Part shown: piece by piece, positions 48,524 to 61,601 of the stretch
Layout: every line of letters begins with the position of its first letter
How positions within the stretch are numbered: position 1 is the first letter of the stretch
The notes under the pieces: model-generated
Database searches by the model: none
What the model was told of the DNA's origin: nothing
The model's input: only the letters and a program-made list of their open reading frames with translations
DNA from: Lepidodermella squamata
Lineage: Eukaryota > Gastrotricha
Assembly: GCA_047495785.1 (NCBI GenBank)
Contig: JBLDXI010000055.1
Coordinates: forward strand, 248,001 to 312,000
DNA: 64,000 bases
Direction of reading: 5' to 3'
Program-made: the position numbers and the translations under genes

Positions 48524-51500
48524 ATGCAAGATCTCGAAGTTCCATATAACCACGGACAACAGATTGGACTTAATGGATCTCGATATCACTCGGAATCCGA
48601 GCTTGTTATTGAGCGCTATGAGCAGGTAAGCATTTCAGAAACTGTATTTATAGAATTTTAATGTGTGACCCGTATTGCATGCTCGCGATATCCTACGCTG
48701 ATGCAAGCGCTTCGTTTTAATCAATTGCAATTTTCCGTGATTGCTTCTCTAATATCAGGTCTCACACACTTTTCCCATGTCGATACACGAGTAGTATTTC
48801 TCCATATTCTTCCGTTGTTTATCATTGTTTGGAACGGTAAAACATCGCTTTTCTTACCTTCTCACTCTCTAACAGCTCACTGGTCGAAAGTTACCAAGTG
48901 GAGGCGCAAAGAACGTTGTGCACTTTTATTTATGCATTATTTGTGTGCACCGGAGCGGCTCGTCTCTTTAAGGCGCTTGATGATGGCGAAAATGATGATT
49001 GCCACATGTACAAATGGAGATTAAATATTTACTTGAGAATAGAATTATCACCCCGAAGCGTGTTTGCCTCTTTGTATTTGCGATGATTATCAGCGCAATT
49101 ATATTTTTTATTCACTAATAAAGTGCCTGGCCACCCTTCAGTTTCCTCTAAATCACACGTGCCCAGGTCCACTAAGCCAGCAACAAATTACTGGCGACTA
49201 ATACCCGTGGTTTTGAAAAATTAACGTGTCAAGGATTAGTTTTCATCGCCTGTAGGCCTGGCGGTATAAAAAGGCGGAAATTGAATTCATTTTTTACACT
49301 TTCTTATAGCGAATTATTTTCAGTGCATCGTATGCCTTTATTGTTGCTCACTCAATCGGCGGCACACAATAATATATTATTCAGTATTGACCGTCGTCGC
49401 ACTGCTATTATTATTGCTTTTTTCATCGTCGTTATGCTGCAGTCAACCGAGATTTTCAATTTTTCGACTCGTGGCGTCTATAGATCATGAAAAATGAATT
49501 TTCTATTCACCATCGAAGACGTGTTAACGTTACTTCAATGCTCTCTTGTCCTCATCTGCATCGTCGTTGTTCACCGATTAGTAGTTGCATCGACCGCAGC
49601 TAATTAGTGAACGGCTACCACAATGCCTAGCTGTGATAATACAGGCAATGAGTTGAACCTAGTTCTCGCTGAACTCGAGTCGCTTAGCGCTGATTTGAAA
49701 GCGTACCAAGTCGAATTTCGGCAGAAACAATGCCAACGGCCGAATCAGACGACCGTCAAAATGGTGTTACCCATGCCGTTGCCGCCTAACCCCGTGCCTC
49801 CCCTCGCTCATGGAAGCAACGAATCTCTGTACGATAACGTTGCAGATAGTAGCAGTTCGACTAAAACATTCAGAAACAAAGCGAGGGCTGTGAAAACTCG
49901 GATTTGCCTCAAGCCCGGTGATGAGTGCAGTCGAGTAATCGTCGCTGATAGCAATAAACCGGCGGAAGGCGAAGATTTAGTGGCGATTGACGAGGATTGC
50001 GATTATGCCCGCGGCTTCGACGAGAACATCGAGCAACTGAAGTGTTTAACTCTCGACGACCCGGCGCTGGGTGACGAACAGCTGTCTCCTGTCATGAAAC
50101 GCTTCAAAGTCAGCAGCGATGATCTGGGTCAGACATTCGAATTTTACGAGCAGGAAAAGCCGGCGCCGAGCCGAATTATATTCGTTTCGCCGTGCTACTT
50201 CAGCCCACCCGGCAGCGCTAATCAGGACCAGGTGTATCGGGGGACCCACGCGAGCTCTTCGCCGAATAGCGAAAGTCAGGCTACTACGATTATTAATAAT
50301 AATAATAACAACAACAGGAAAACTGTTACTTTTGCCGGTGAGCAAAACAACTGCGGAATGAAAGCCACTATTGAGTCGGAAATTATTCGCAAGTATGAAA
50401 GCCAAGGAGCCGACGAGGTAGGTCCTTCGCGAGTGTTTCTCATCATGCTAGGCAACAATTTGTTTGTGTGTGGTATTAATTAAATCAATTAGCATAATTT
50501 GATAGCTCGTAAGGCGTTTGTTTTGATTTAACTCTCAACAATTACTGCTTCAAGTTGCAACTCGTGATAAAAAGTAATAAATATGCGCATAATAATAATC
50601 GGCATCGCGCCTCTTCGTAGCCGCGCCCGCGCGCGCGCTCGAAATGATAATATTGATTTCTCGCTCAAATATTTATTTTCGATATGAATGCGTAATAAAA
50701 CAACAAAGTTACTGTGACAAAACGATTCGGAACGCGGCAGCGTCGATTTGTCACGTTCTGCCTTTTCATCAATCTCTACGATAATATGATAACATTTTCT
50801 TATTTGTTCGATCGATCGTTATTAATAATAATAATAACGAATTCGATCTACACAGAGTTTACTCTGTCACTTTTACAAATTTGCATTCTGCCAATTCTGT
50901 TTGTCCGTTTCCTCGTTTATAGCAGCCGCTCGCGCGCAAGCGCTCGATTTCGCGCGGGCCTCGCGCGCCGCATCCGTCGCGACGATAATACAATATCCTC
51001 TGCGTGTTAGTCGGAAAGCGTCGTCTTGGCCGTTTCCCCACATCTCTTCGCGAGCTCCAACACTACACTAGAGCTTTACAATTTGTCATCGCCGATGATG
51101 CTGATGATGATGATGAAGACTATGATTGTCGTTGTTTGCTGCAAACGTGCGAGAGCAGCAGATCGCCATGCATTCATTTAATGCCAATATTAATATTCAT
51201 ATAATCTACACTGCTGTAGTAGTAGTATTGCAGTAGTAGTGTATAAACCCGCCCTCTGAGCTCGTCGTCGTGTGGCCATAGGGCTGAAACTAATGCATTG
51301 GCTAATACACAATCCAATAGCATTCATCATTTGTTATGTAGTAGTGTGGATCGCTTGCTCTTCTCTATCGCGCGCTGTTGTTTAGGTCGCGTGGCCCGTG
51401 TTTCTAGCATTCATACGAGGCGCGCTACTCCGCAGCCGTTATACACACGCAGAAACATACATCTCGATATTTCATACTCGCATTATCTTAGACGGGCTCC

Positions 51501-54500
51501 CCTCGCTCTGCCTCCCAGCCCGCTCGGATCCGTCTTAATTTTGCGTTCGCTTATCGCCAATAAACATTGTTATTGTTCGGCCAATATAACTTGCAAGTAT
51601 CGCTGTTGTAGACACAACATGATGGTCTTTTTTCAGCAGCCTTAATCCATCACGTAGTTCTTCTGTTTTTGTGTTTAGACATATTCCATCGGGCCTGCTA
51701 ATATATATTCCGTAATAAGACGCGTAATATCTCTTATATATATATTATTCCCAAACCATTTGAACAACAGATCAAGTACACACGTTTTTATTGCATCATT
51801 GTTTCTATGAATTCCCGAACGTAATTATACACACACATATCAACATCATCATCATCGTTTCATCGACTGTCTATACTTACAACACGCTCATCGCTCGAGT
51901 TTTTGCCACAACACTACGAGAGGTAGTTACCGCGCTTGACTGCTTTGAAGTGTTGAAATTGTGTGTGCCTGTGTTTATGTGTGTTCTCATAGTAATACCT
52001 ACTAGTAATAACAACAGCGTTCGCGTTCAGAGCAGCATATGTTGATGATGCACTTTCAAACATTAGTTCAACCCTACAATAATAACATTTATTGTTATTT
52101 TTCCATTGCAATTATTAGTTTTTCTCCTCTTGAACAAACAACCCGACAAGTGTCTGTTTATTCTCATCGAAAACGACACTTGTGCAAGAAGCGCGTGCTA
52201 CGTTCAATAATACCGACTTTTCACAATAGAGAGAGACAACCGTGCGTCCGAATTCAAGCTTTCATTCTTATTGTGTTATCTAGCAATTTTAACGCAATTT
52301 AAGTCGCTTACCTGTCGCGGCTTTAATTATTATCATAATTTATTATTGAGATCGCGCACGACGTTATTTTAATACCTACGCTACTGTCTTGCACAGGGTC
52401 GTCCCAAAAACTGCCAACTCGGTACTGAGGAAGAACCGCCATGGTCTTTGACCTTCAAAACTGATCGATTCGGATTTTTACAGTAAGTTGAAATATTATA
52501 TCAAATAATTTAATTATATCAACTAGATTCATTTAAATTTCCCGAATAAGAACTCTGGGAACTCTCTAGATGTTCTCAGTTATTTGTCCTCGTCAATGCG
52601 AACTCTCAAGTTAATGAATTTAGATGATTAGAATGGACAGATTTCAGGAAACCTTATCGTATTAGGTGTCTGACTTCAGCAACAGACAGCTCGAATAATA
52701 TATTACTCGTGGTTTAGTCAAATGAATTTTTATTTATTTAAGTTGGCTTCATAAGGTTGGTAATGTGGGGTAGCAAAAATTAACTTTTTATTTTATTTAT
52801 AGATATAGAATATAGAATATAGATTCATTTACAGCACTATTAACCCGATAATTATGTGAAAGGTCCTTATAATACTCGAAATTATTAATACTTCACGCTA
52901 TTTATGGAGTATTTCGTGCCTAGATGTAATATTGATGATCGAATTTCAAAGTCAATTTGAGATCAAATGCTAAATTTAGTTCCAAGGCATATTAAATTGA
53001 GCAGCTTCAAAATCCAATTTGAAAACATTTATGTGAGCCGATTTCCCAACAGACCTAAAGAGAATTAGTAGCATTACATCGTTTTATTTTTGCTTGATTT
53101 AACAACATTTATTTTATCCATTTGTTTAGCGATATGAAATTGCCGGAAGATTATTCTGAAGAGGAACAGCGTCTAGTCAAGAAGCAAGCCGAGCGCGAGC
53201 GGAAATGGAAGAAAATGCTGACGAGATTCGACCGCGTGTCCAAGGACAAGCTGCGGTCTCGCGTCCACAAAGGCATTCCGGACTCGTGCCGCGGCGTCGC
53301 GTGGTCGAAACTGCTCAACGTCGAGCAAATGCGGCGGCGACACCCGGCCGGGTTGTACGCGACCATGCTCGACTATGGCCTAGCGCACTCGCGCCACATC
53401 CGCCAGATGGACATCGACATAAATCGAACGTTCCGCGACCATGTACTATTCCGCGAACGGTACTCGGTCAAACAGCGCCAGTTATTTCACGTGTTAGTCG
53501 CTTACTCGGTTTACAACGCCGAGGTCGGCTATTGCCAGGGCATGTCAACCCTCGCCGCTTTCTTGCTCATGTACTTCGTCGAGGAAGAGGACGCGTTCTG
53601 GGCGCTGGTCGTTCTTTTCAACGGATATCAAGTCGACGATCGCCATGTTGTTTCAAAGTACAAAATGCATGGCTTTTACACGGATGGCTTCCCGAAATTT
53701 CAGCGCTTCCGCGAGCACCACGCCGTTTTACTGAAACGATACATGCCTCGCCTTCAGAAACACCTCGACAAACTGCAGTTCAAACCTGAACTCTACCTAC
53801 TGAAATGGCTGCTTGATGTTTTCATCGGCGCTGTGCCCGTTTCTTTACTTCTCCGCGTTTGGGACGTGTATCTGCTGGAGGGCGAGAAAATTCTGGTGGC
53901 TTTTGCTTTCTGCATCGTGAAGATGCATGAAAAACGGCTGATGAAGTTGAAACAACTCGAGGACGTTCTCGCGTATTTTCAATCGTTATCTCAGTCGTTT
54001 GGTGCTAGCGACGACGTTGTAATCGCCTGTTTACAGACTACAATTGACGATTTAATCCGCGACAAAATGCTGCCACTGCCCCATGCGCCGCAAACTGAGT
54101 TGCCGAAATACCGGCTCGGGGTGATTCCACCGGAAAACGAGCAGCACGGTCAATTGATAATCGCAACTCAGCCTCAAAATCAAAACAGGCAACAACTGGT
54201 TTCAGAGGTGGTTGAAACCTACCACGAGCATCGAGAACAGCACACGCCGTCGATTGTTATGGAGGACTTGGTCATTGTCCAGACTAAGAAAACTGAACCA
54301 GAAGCGCCACCTCCCCACGTTCCACCGCCTTTTGTGGTCGAGCAGACGGTGGTAGTGAACAGAGAGCAACAGCAAACCCCGACAAAAACGTTGCATGTGA
54401 AAGAAAACATTGTAGTGACCTTCCAGGAACCAACGCTAGTTACAGAGCAGGTTAATCAAAATATGACTTACGATGTCAGCCAAAGTGTTTCACCCATGTC

Positions 54501-56314
54501 TGCCTCAATTGTCTCGTCGAAAACAGCGACCCCGACTACTACTGTTAAGGCGGCTCAAATTGCGAGCCCTCAAACTGCGTCATCATCTGGATCCTCGCCC
54601 GCTAAATCGCCCCAGGAGCCGCAACGGCCGCTTGAACAGCAGCAAATTACAGTTGCGTTTGCTGAAGAGAGAAAACAACAGCCGCAAATACAGCCTCAAT
54701 ATCAGCCGCAAGTTCAAGTTCAGTATCAACCTCCACCTCAACAACAACAACAGCAACAGCCGATTTTGTTCCAACAGCAGGAGGTGCAGCAAAATTCAAC
54801 GTGGAGCTCGCCGTACCGACAAGAGGCGACTCCATCTCCGTCTCAAGGCATTTCCTACAACTATTCATCGCCGTCTCCGAGTAGCCAGGCCCGTTACCCG
54901 AGTTTTACACCGCTGAAATCGGTCTCAGAAACGTTGAGCGAGTCGTCAGCTCACGCCTCTCCATCGCCGATGCATGGCAATAACGAATTTTCGTTGGCGT
55001 ATGCCCAGGCGAAAATGGAGCGGGATCTGCGGGAGGCCGAACAACGCCGGTTGCGGCATCAACAGGCGAGGGCTGAATTTTTCCGCGCGATGCTAGCCTC
55101 CGGGTCGCTTTACTCGACCGGGCGGTCAGTTGACTACCAGGTACGTTGGTTTTTTTTGAGTCATTTCAATTTTGTTTACCCTGATCCGTATAGTTCGATT
55201 CTTAGTTCTGCTTAGCCTTCCGACGCAGTGTAAGATCGGCGATGTAATCGAGTACTTATCATATTTTAGTTTTACCTAATTAGTTCTTTACCCATATTTG
55301 CACTAGAAAATCACGTAAAATCAAAATTTGCAACTAATACCGCATATTGTGATCACTGCTCAATTTTACAGCTTTCCGGTCATGCTATATGTATTTTTCA
55401 GTTGATGGGAACTGGGGTAGAACTATCCATTTTTTAGGAGGCTTATTTTATTATTTATCTGTCATGGACATTTCTTAGAATTCCAGCTAACCTAATCATA
55501 AAGGCGTCAAATTTGATCAATCCCTTTGATTGGATGAAAATTTGATTTGTTAGAAAATAATTCGACGCTGTACTAACTCGATATTTGATAATTGGTTCTT
55601 TTTTTTTTATAGGAAAATGGTGACCCGAAAATGTCGCAATCAGCGTACGCGTCTCCTAGCCACCAAATAGGCACAAATGGTCATTACTCGTCCGAAGTTT
55701 CTCACCGGCTCGATTCGTCGAGCGAAATTCCCGTGCAAATCGAACGGCGGCCGTCGTCGTCGGGCGCAGTTCGAACGAGCGGGTCTCGAAAGTCGTCGCT
55801 GGGCAACGGCGATCCTCCTCAAATCATGAGCCAGTCGATGCATTCGAAGCACAGCAGCCAGGGCGCGGCGGAAGACGTGATGCGCCAGTCGATCCACTCG
55901 CAACACTCATCGCGGCATAGCAACCACGAGCAGCAGCAACAAGCTGCCGGGTCTATGCGGCCGTCCCTCCACTCGTCGCACTCGCTTGCGTCGAAGCACA
56001 GTCGCGGCGAGGCGGCAGAGGCGGTTTTCGAAGGCGACTACGACAACGTGGATAAGTACCAACAGCAAACACCTGTCGCGAAAGAGGGCGACTACTACTG
56101 CTACGAGCGTGAAGAGCAGGTCGTGGTGTTGACGGCGGATGCAAGCGGCGGCATGAGGAGGAGCCGGACCAGCAGCAGCAATCGATCGACCCGGGAGGAG
56201 CGCGTCGAAATCGAAGCGGCCATGTCGAAGTCGATGTCGGTGCACTCGCAGGCGTCGTCGAACGGCGGGCGGAAGCAGCCGTCGCGGTCGACGAGCATGC
56301 ACTCGGACGTGTAA
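48524..56314 (+). CDS. USP6NL: RN-tre/USP6NL-type TBC-domain RabGAP with two alternative first exons
   Basis: GTPase-activating protein for Rabs (RN-tre acts on Rab5/Rab43). Core exons: 52397-52482, 53130-55140 and 55613-56314. Exon 1a (48524-48625) gives 966 residues; alternative exon 1b (49623-50417) gives 1197. Both end in phase 0 after a SE(L/I)..RYE-like helix, matching the SEIVAKYD start of USP6NL. FGFLHDMKLPEDYSEEE is completed across a junction. The TBC domain (~105-330 with exon 1a) shows RVHKGIPDSCRGVAW, the arginine finger in DIDINRTFRDH, the glutamine finger in YCQGMS, and LLLRVWDVYLLEGEK. The C-terminal half is disordered: a glutamine-rich stretch (~54670-54790) and repeated S-x-H-S motifs in the last exon. 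AATAAA at 56868-56873. Confidence 0.92.
49265..50417 (+). promoter_or_regulatory. USP6NL: Internal promoter and alternative first exon 1b of RN-tre
   Basis: Inside the 3.8-kb first intron, a TATA box TATAAAAA (49265-49272) lies 350 bp before an ATG at 49623. That ATG opens a 265-codon frame ending at a GTAGGT donor. The exon is acidic and contains PMPLPPNPVPPL and an asparagine run. It ends with ESEIIRKYE, analogous to the SELVIERYE end of exon 1a. Intron sequence 48626-49264 shows nothing else. Confidence 0.65.
50418..52396 (+). other. USP6NL: Large RN-tre intron segment
   Basis: About 2 kb, non-coding by composition, with short simple repeats: a CG alternation near 50625-50641, TAATAA runs near 50822, and ATG/GATGATG runs near 51100. 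Many short frames on both strands have no splice context. It ends in TGCACAG before exon 2. Confidence 0.6.
52483..53129 (+). other. USP6NL: RN-tre intron (647 bp)
   Basis: AT-rich intron between exons 2 and 3. It contains a small tandem repeat, ATATAGA type, at about 52801-52824. Nothing else recognised. Confidence 0.65.
55141..55612 (+). other. USP6NL: RN-tre intron (472 bp)
   Basis: Starts GTACGT and ends in a run of T before ATAG. No internal feature. The reading frame runs into the intron for about 25 codons and then stops, so an unspliced shorter isoform is conceivable but unsupported. Confidence 0.6.
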
Positions 56315-56941
56315 ATGAGTACTAGTTGCGTTGTTTTGGTTTCATAGTTGGTATTTATATATAACACAACAATATTTTGTATCTTCGAGCTTAACATCAT
56401 CAACTTCATCTTCGTTATTGTATTATATAATATCATTCGCAGCCGTTCGAACAGAAAAAAATGTGCCACGTTATATTGCATACGTATGAGTGTTAACAAT
56501 AATGCCATTTTTGCCATCATAGTTTGGTATCTCGCCTCACAAATTTTAACGATGCTGTTCGATTTCGCTTTTCAAAAGTGTGCCGATTTCGGGGTTAGTA
56601 TTGATTTACAACCGCTTAGTATGAACGCTGTATAAATGGCTATTATATATGAGAGGAAAAAATCTCGCTCTGAATTTTACTGCAATCAGTTGCTATCTCT
56701 TTGTCAATCTCACTGCAGTATTATATCACGTCGGTAATAGCAGCTCCTTTTTAGCGCCTGTTAGTACGCTACTATAACGTGTATTACGGCATCTGAGAAC
56801 CATTTACTTTTTTCTTTTGTTTTTGACATGAAACGTTTTGGAAGGTCATCAGCAAGGATGCAATTTGAATAAAAATAAAAGCGATGAATTCACAGCCTCG
56901 TCTTTTTTCGACCCAGTCAGACGCTCATACATCAAAGAATG

Positions 56942-57153
56942 AGATAAAACAGTATAATTAAGGAAGCGAGACCTTTATCATCGCACCAGCCGCCCCGCGA
57001 AGTCAAAACAAAGGCGAGGTATTTTTGTCTCGAGAGATAAAAACCACGGCCTACCAAATTTTCTGGAACTGGATAAGCATTTAGGAAACGGGGTGTGATA
57101 ACAATCAAGAAATGAACTTGACAAATCATAATCGCTAGCACTTGAAGAGATAA
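56942..57153 (+). promoter_or_regulatory. Promoter of paralogue B: GATA sites and TTGTCTC element
   Basis: AGATAA sites lie at 56942-56947, about 57035-57040 and 57148-57153. TTGTCTCG lies at about 57025-57032, next to one of them. The same pair of motif types precedes paralogues A and C. No TATA box is clear. The rest of 56315-57284 (the RN-tre 3' UTR and this flank) holds no supported gene. Confidence 0.45.
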
Positions 57154-57284
57154 CCTAAAGTCACACCGAGTTTTGACAAACACTGACTGCTTTATTATAA
57201 TTTATCCGGCTTTAAAATGTAATAGGTGCCAAGGCTTTTTAAGTTTCAAAAACTTGAAAAGCCCGATTTTATTATCGAGACACA

Positions 57285-60200
57285 ATGAGATTTGTGGCGC
57301 TTATAACAGCCTTAATAATTCCAATCATCTATGGCCAGAAAAATTATCCTCCTGCCTGCAATATCGAAGACCCAACTTTGAGCTATAACGCAAATGCACC
57401 TAAACTATTACAGTAAGTAATTTTTAACTGTCAGTAAGCCAAGCATTGATAACTTGAACGTCTTCCAGGACAAATGGTTTCGAGTTGTCGATGCAAATCC
57501 CATTTCGTGCGATAATAGATTATGACATTCCGAACCTCCCGCCAGTCTATGATCAAGAAATGACAGAAACTTTCTTTCTCAGATCCTATGGATATAACCA
57601 AACCAGTATGCCGAATTTGAACGACATTTTCCCCAAAATATACTCATGCTTTTTGTTCAAGGGGGTGTATCCTACGTTAGCTACAAACACAAAACAATCT
57701 CAGTTGCATACAACAAAAATAAAAATGAATCTATCGCCGTGAATTTTCAAACAGGTAAGCTCTTAGCTGATGTAATCTTGTTTCATTTATATTATGATTT
57801 TGATTCAGAGAAATGCGACGTCCAGCCAATGATTTATGACGATAAGTACTTCTTCGGTTACTGGCATGGCAACAAGTTTCAAAACGAAATTCATATTCCT
57901 TTCCCTGACGTTTTGACTGATTTGACTCGATTCAGGACTAAGAAATTGAAACCTTTAGGCTAGTTCAATTACTACATACAACCTCAATTTTTATTTCAAT
58001 TTCGTGAACAGGGCACTATCGAGGCTTTGCTAATGTTGATCGCTACGAGGGATGCATCGACCTTCGATCGCTGATTATAAGGATTTTATCCGAGCTGAAT
58101 TCTGGTGTATTTAGTGACCACATTATTCCTCAACTGGTTCTAGACAGCATTCCGGACCCTTCACCCGTTAAGGTGACGTGGTACTGGTCTGATCCAGCTT
58201 GGGAAATGGAGGATGGTATAATTGGCGATCCAGTACCCTTGGGGATTGATTTTGTCGGTGATTTTTCTTCGGAGACAACTTTTCCGAAGAAAATGTCACT
58301 TGACCTGAAATTTGCAATGTCAATGGTTGCTGTCAACTATCACTCGCATTACCCGGATTCCGATCACCTCGGCGATTTGTTGCAGTCCCCGCCTGGCATA
58401 AATTGCAAGGTGTCGCCAGAACCTTCGAATCCCCTTTTCCCGAAGCTGCCCGAGTTGTTCCACATTCGAGCAGAAAGTGTCATTCAAACGAAAGATGACG
58501 AGGGACATTTCCATAATGCACACATCGAAACTGAAGATTACTACGATTTCAGGAGGAAGCTTTTCCGATTTGACGTCTCGGTGCATAGTAACATTTTGCA
58601 AGGGCCTTCAATGCTTCAATTTTTTCAAGACCTCAACAAAAGTAAGTTTTTTTTACTGAAATTGATCTTATTTACGAGATGAATCTTCTCTTTTAGATGT
58701 CAGCTATGAAGTCAATCGAGATGAAGGTGATTGCATCAAACGAGATATAGATCAAATGGCTCCGGGTGAATTAGGATCTGGTATTATTTCACATTTAATG
58801 ATTCGTCCATACGACGTGTTGGCAATAAATGATTTGGAACCAAGTTACATCGGAAAGGTAGGAAAAGAATCGCTCGAGAATTTTCCATGCTATTCATAAA
58901 CATGTTTTCAGAAAAAATGCCGTGGAATGACTTGTGACTTCTGGGTAGCAGAAAAAGACCTAACTTTTGTTGTGGGTGGCAACCCAACCTACGGCGTTTA
59001 CAGCATTTGGAGTACAGTGGTATTTATAAATTGATGCCTATAATCTATAAAAAATTATACCGAAATTTCTATTAGGATACTTGGAGCGGCAATTACACGT
59101 ATGAAGATCGTTCCGCGAACGGCTTTATTGTCGAGGTAGCTGTTTCTATCAGGGACAAGGCAACGGTAAAATTTGAGGACATCGTACAATTGTATTGATT
59201 TACGGGATTCTTACAGGATGCAGTTGTTGGCCATGAAAGCTTGCAAATATATGACTATCGGGAGTTGACTACCAACAAGGATGTGTTCTACATGTTTCCA
59301 ACGGGCATGTTCTGCGGTGACGAAATGGGCGCGCCGATAAATCCGACCATGCCCAGGCGTTACCAGTATCGCGGCGAATTTTCAGACCACGCCAAGAATT
59401 ACTCCTATCCGATTTTTGTAAGTAAAAATCGCAAAGTAAATTAAAGTTTTCAATTTTCAATTTGATACAGTTGAGTTACGATGTTGACTGGAACGTCATT
59501 CGATTCGATTGGATTCCTTTGGATGTAAGAAAAATCTATCTTCCTGATTATACCTAAAATACCAATTTTTCAGTTGGAACATGAGGGCAAAGATCAAAAC
59601 TACGAGCAGACTTATGTCTATGACTTGCGATCAAGCGTTAACTACCGCGTCAATCGAGCCGATTTCAGCTGCGAAGCTTTTCCAATCGATACCGACTACG
59701 CTGGTGAGGACATCGATCCCCTGTCCATTTTATGGCCGCCGAGGGTGAAATTTTTTTTACCTCGAATGAAATAAAGTAAACTCTTCTTGCTTAGCTCTAT
59801 TACCACCTTACTCACTCGAATTTGCGTTACATCGGCGTTCACTTATGCCGGCGAATGGTAAGTCTATCTTTATTTCATTTAAATAAGACTAAGTATGTAT
59901 CTACCATTTACTCGTAGTTGTGTGATACTTTTGAAATAACCGAAAAAACATCTGGCAATGCGAAGGACATTTTTGAGATCCAGTTCACGACAGTAAGCTC
60001 TTCAAATCAGACAATACATTTTTCACGCTATTTTACGCAATAACAGAGTCAATTTACGGAAATTTCCGTTGACAATCCTTCCCATGCGGAGAAAAACGTA
60101 CTCACTCGAATCGCCAAGTTTGAAAGCGACACCGAAAAGTTACAACTCGGCCATATTGAAAGGTTGCAATCGGTCGATATCTTCGGCTACGTTGATCAGC

Positions 60201-60943
60201 GAAGCGTTTACTGGGAATACAACATTGCTGCCGCGTGTTTTCAAAACGTGCTATCAAAATGGGTTCGGCTGCATTTGCGTGGCGATACCGCTGATGTTTT
60301 GGACATGGTGAGCAATGGCTATTTCAAGTTGGCACTGATGGACGCTGTCAGGCAGAGCGCTGCGAACGTGACCCCGCTTCGGATCGCTGATTTCCACCTG
60401 CACAAAAAGAATGAAAAAGACCCATTGAGTTTCACTGCCGAATTCTTACTTCGCGACCGACATCCAGCTGAAAGCTTCGAAGGTCCATCTCTCGTGGACG
60501 CTCTTATCAGTTTGAGGTCTGTTGTTGCAAGCGGCAATTTCTCGGTTACAATCGTAAGTTTTCTTGAATTTTATAACAACTTTATCTATTGATACCACGT
60601 TATGAAGGAGGTACCGTCAACCAACATCCAAGACCCGGCTACGATCCACATTGTAACGGCGGAAACTAGCTTCGAAACTTGCGATAGAGAGTGCACTGTG
60701 AACGATATTCTTTCTACGCCAACTTTTGAACTCGATGCGAACGCTCTAGTTGGCACGATAATTGGCAGTGTGATAGCTGGCGGTCTAATCATTGCCCTGG
60801 CCATGACTGTCTTCATCAGCCGACGGCACCAGGTGCCACCAACCAGCCTCTACTTCGGGACAGTGCCCGGCACTGGCGTTTCAACCGATCTGCCCCCGGT
60901 AGCCATGTCTGACATGGCTGTTTCAAATGATGTTGCTATGTGA
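57285..60943 (+). CDS. Paralogue B: type I membrane protein, LolA-like repeat family
   Basis: Fifteen exons, all in phase: 57285-57412, 57469-57605, 57662-57754, 57809-57958, 58012-58641, 58697-58857, 58912-59019, 59076-59165, 59217-59417, 59471-59524, 59574-59744, 59795-59857, 59918-59992, 60047-60553 and 60608-60943; 967 residues. Signal peptide MRFVALITALIIPIIYG. One complete unit follows: N-module with RGVSYVSYKHK, YRGFANVD module, a domain with NYHSHYPD and DYYDF, motif KKCRGMTCDFW, a second domain with RYQYRGEF and YDVDWNVIRFDW, motif HLCRRMLCDTF, and a C-terminal module from DIFGYVDQR. The membrane helix is GSVIAGGLIIALAMTVFI, with a tail of ~40 residues. The intron at 57959-58011 starts with GC instead of GT; its position and phase match the paralogues. 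Function unknown. Confidence 0.82.
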
Positions 60944-61601
60944 TCAAATGCGTACTATGAAATTCGGCCTGTCATCAACTTTCATCCCAGTGGCATTGAG
61001 CTGATATGCAATGAACATATTATTATCCATGATTTCATTTTCTACCAAGTTTTTTTTTACAATTTCGTCGTTTACAGGATGGGGTAGAGGTATCACCAAT
61101 GATTTAATCTTGAGATACAAAAATAATTAACTTGATACCCCTGCCTCCATCCTTCCTCTTCAACCACCCGGGTATTAAAAAGTTGTACATAGAATCGTTT
61201 TTATCTGTATAATATATTACATCCCCACTTATAGCTGGGGATATCATGTCTTCAGAACACACGTTGGGTGCTTGCTTTATTTTATCTCCAGTTTATCACG
61301 TCGCCGAGCCGTTATTTGTGTTGCTTTTATTCTCGTTATAAAATAAAATACCTGAGAATATAAGAACGGGCTTTTTGTTTTGTTGCGCCTTTCGGGTATA
61401 TTATCGCCAGTGTCCTATCTCCCGATTCGCGAAACGGCAACGAGACTTCTTATCTCGCATGAGACAAGCCTCTCGCGGAGTTATCTATCAGGATTTTTAT
61501 GTCTATCAGTGTATTTTGTTACAGGCTGAAAAACTCGAGTTATACGCCAGTTTTGTCATTTTATAGTTCCATCTTTCTTCTTAGGTGTTTTTGTTCAAAA
61601 A
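60944..61601 (+). promoter_or_regulatory. Gap between paralogues B and C with C promoter
   Basis: Contains AATAAA at 61342-61347 (possible B 3' end). For C it has TTATCT sites at 61449-61454 and 61481-61486 and TGAGACAAGC at 61460-61469, the exact reverse complement of the element beside the paralogue A TATA box. An acceptor-like TTCTTAG at about 61578-61584 precedes the C start by 17 bases. No TATA box is clear. Confidence 0.5.

Noticed and set aside
50046-50405. Minus-strand 119-codon frame
   Set aside because: Antisense shadow of RN-tre exon 1b, which has a TATA box, a start and a donor site.
54473-54916. Plus-strand 147-codon Arg/Leu-rich frame
   Set aside because: Alternative frame of the glutamine-rich RN-tre exon; no start or splice support.
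55907-56302. Minus-strand 131-codon Arg/His/Leu-rich frame
   Set aside because: Antisense shadow of the Ser/His-rich last exon of RN-tre; composition follows from the repeats.
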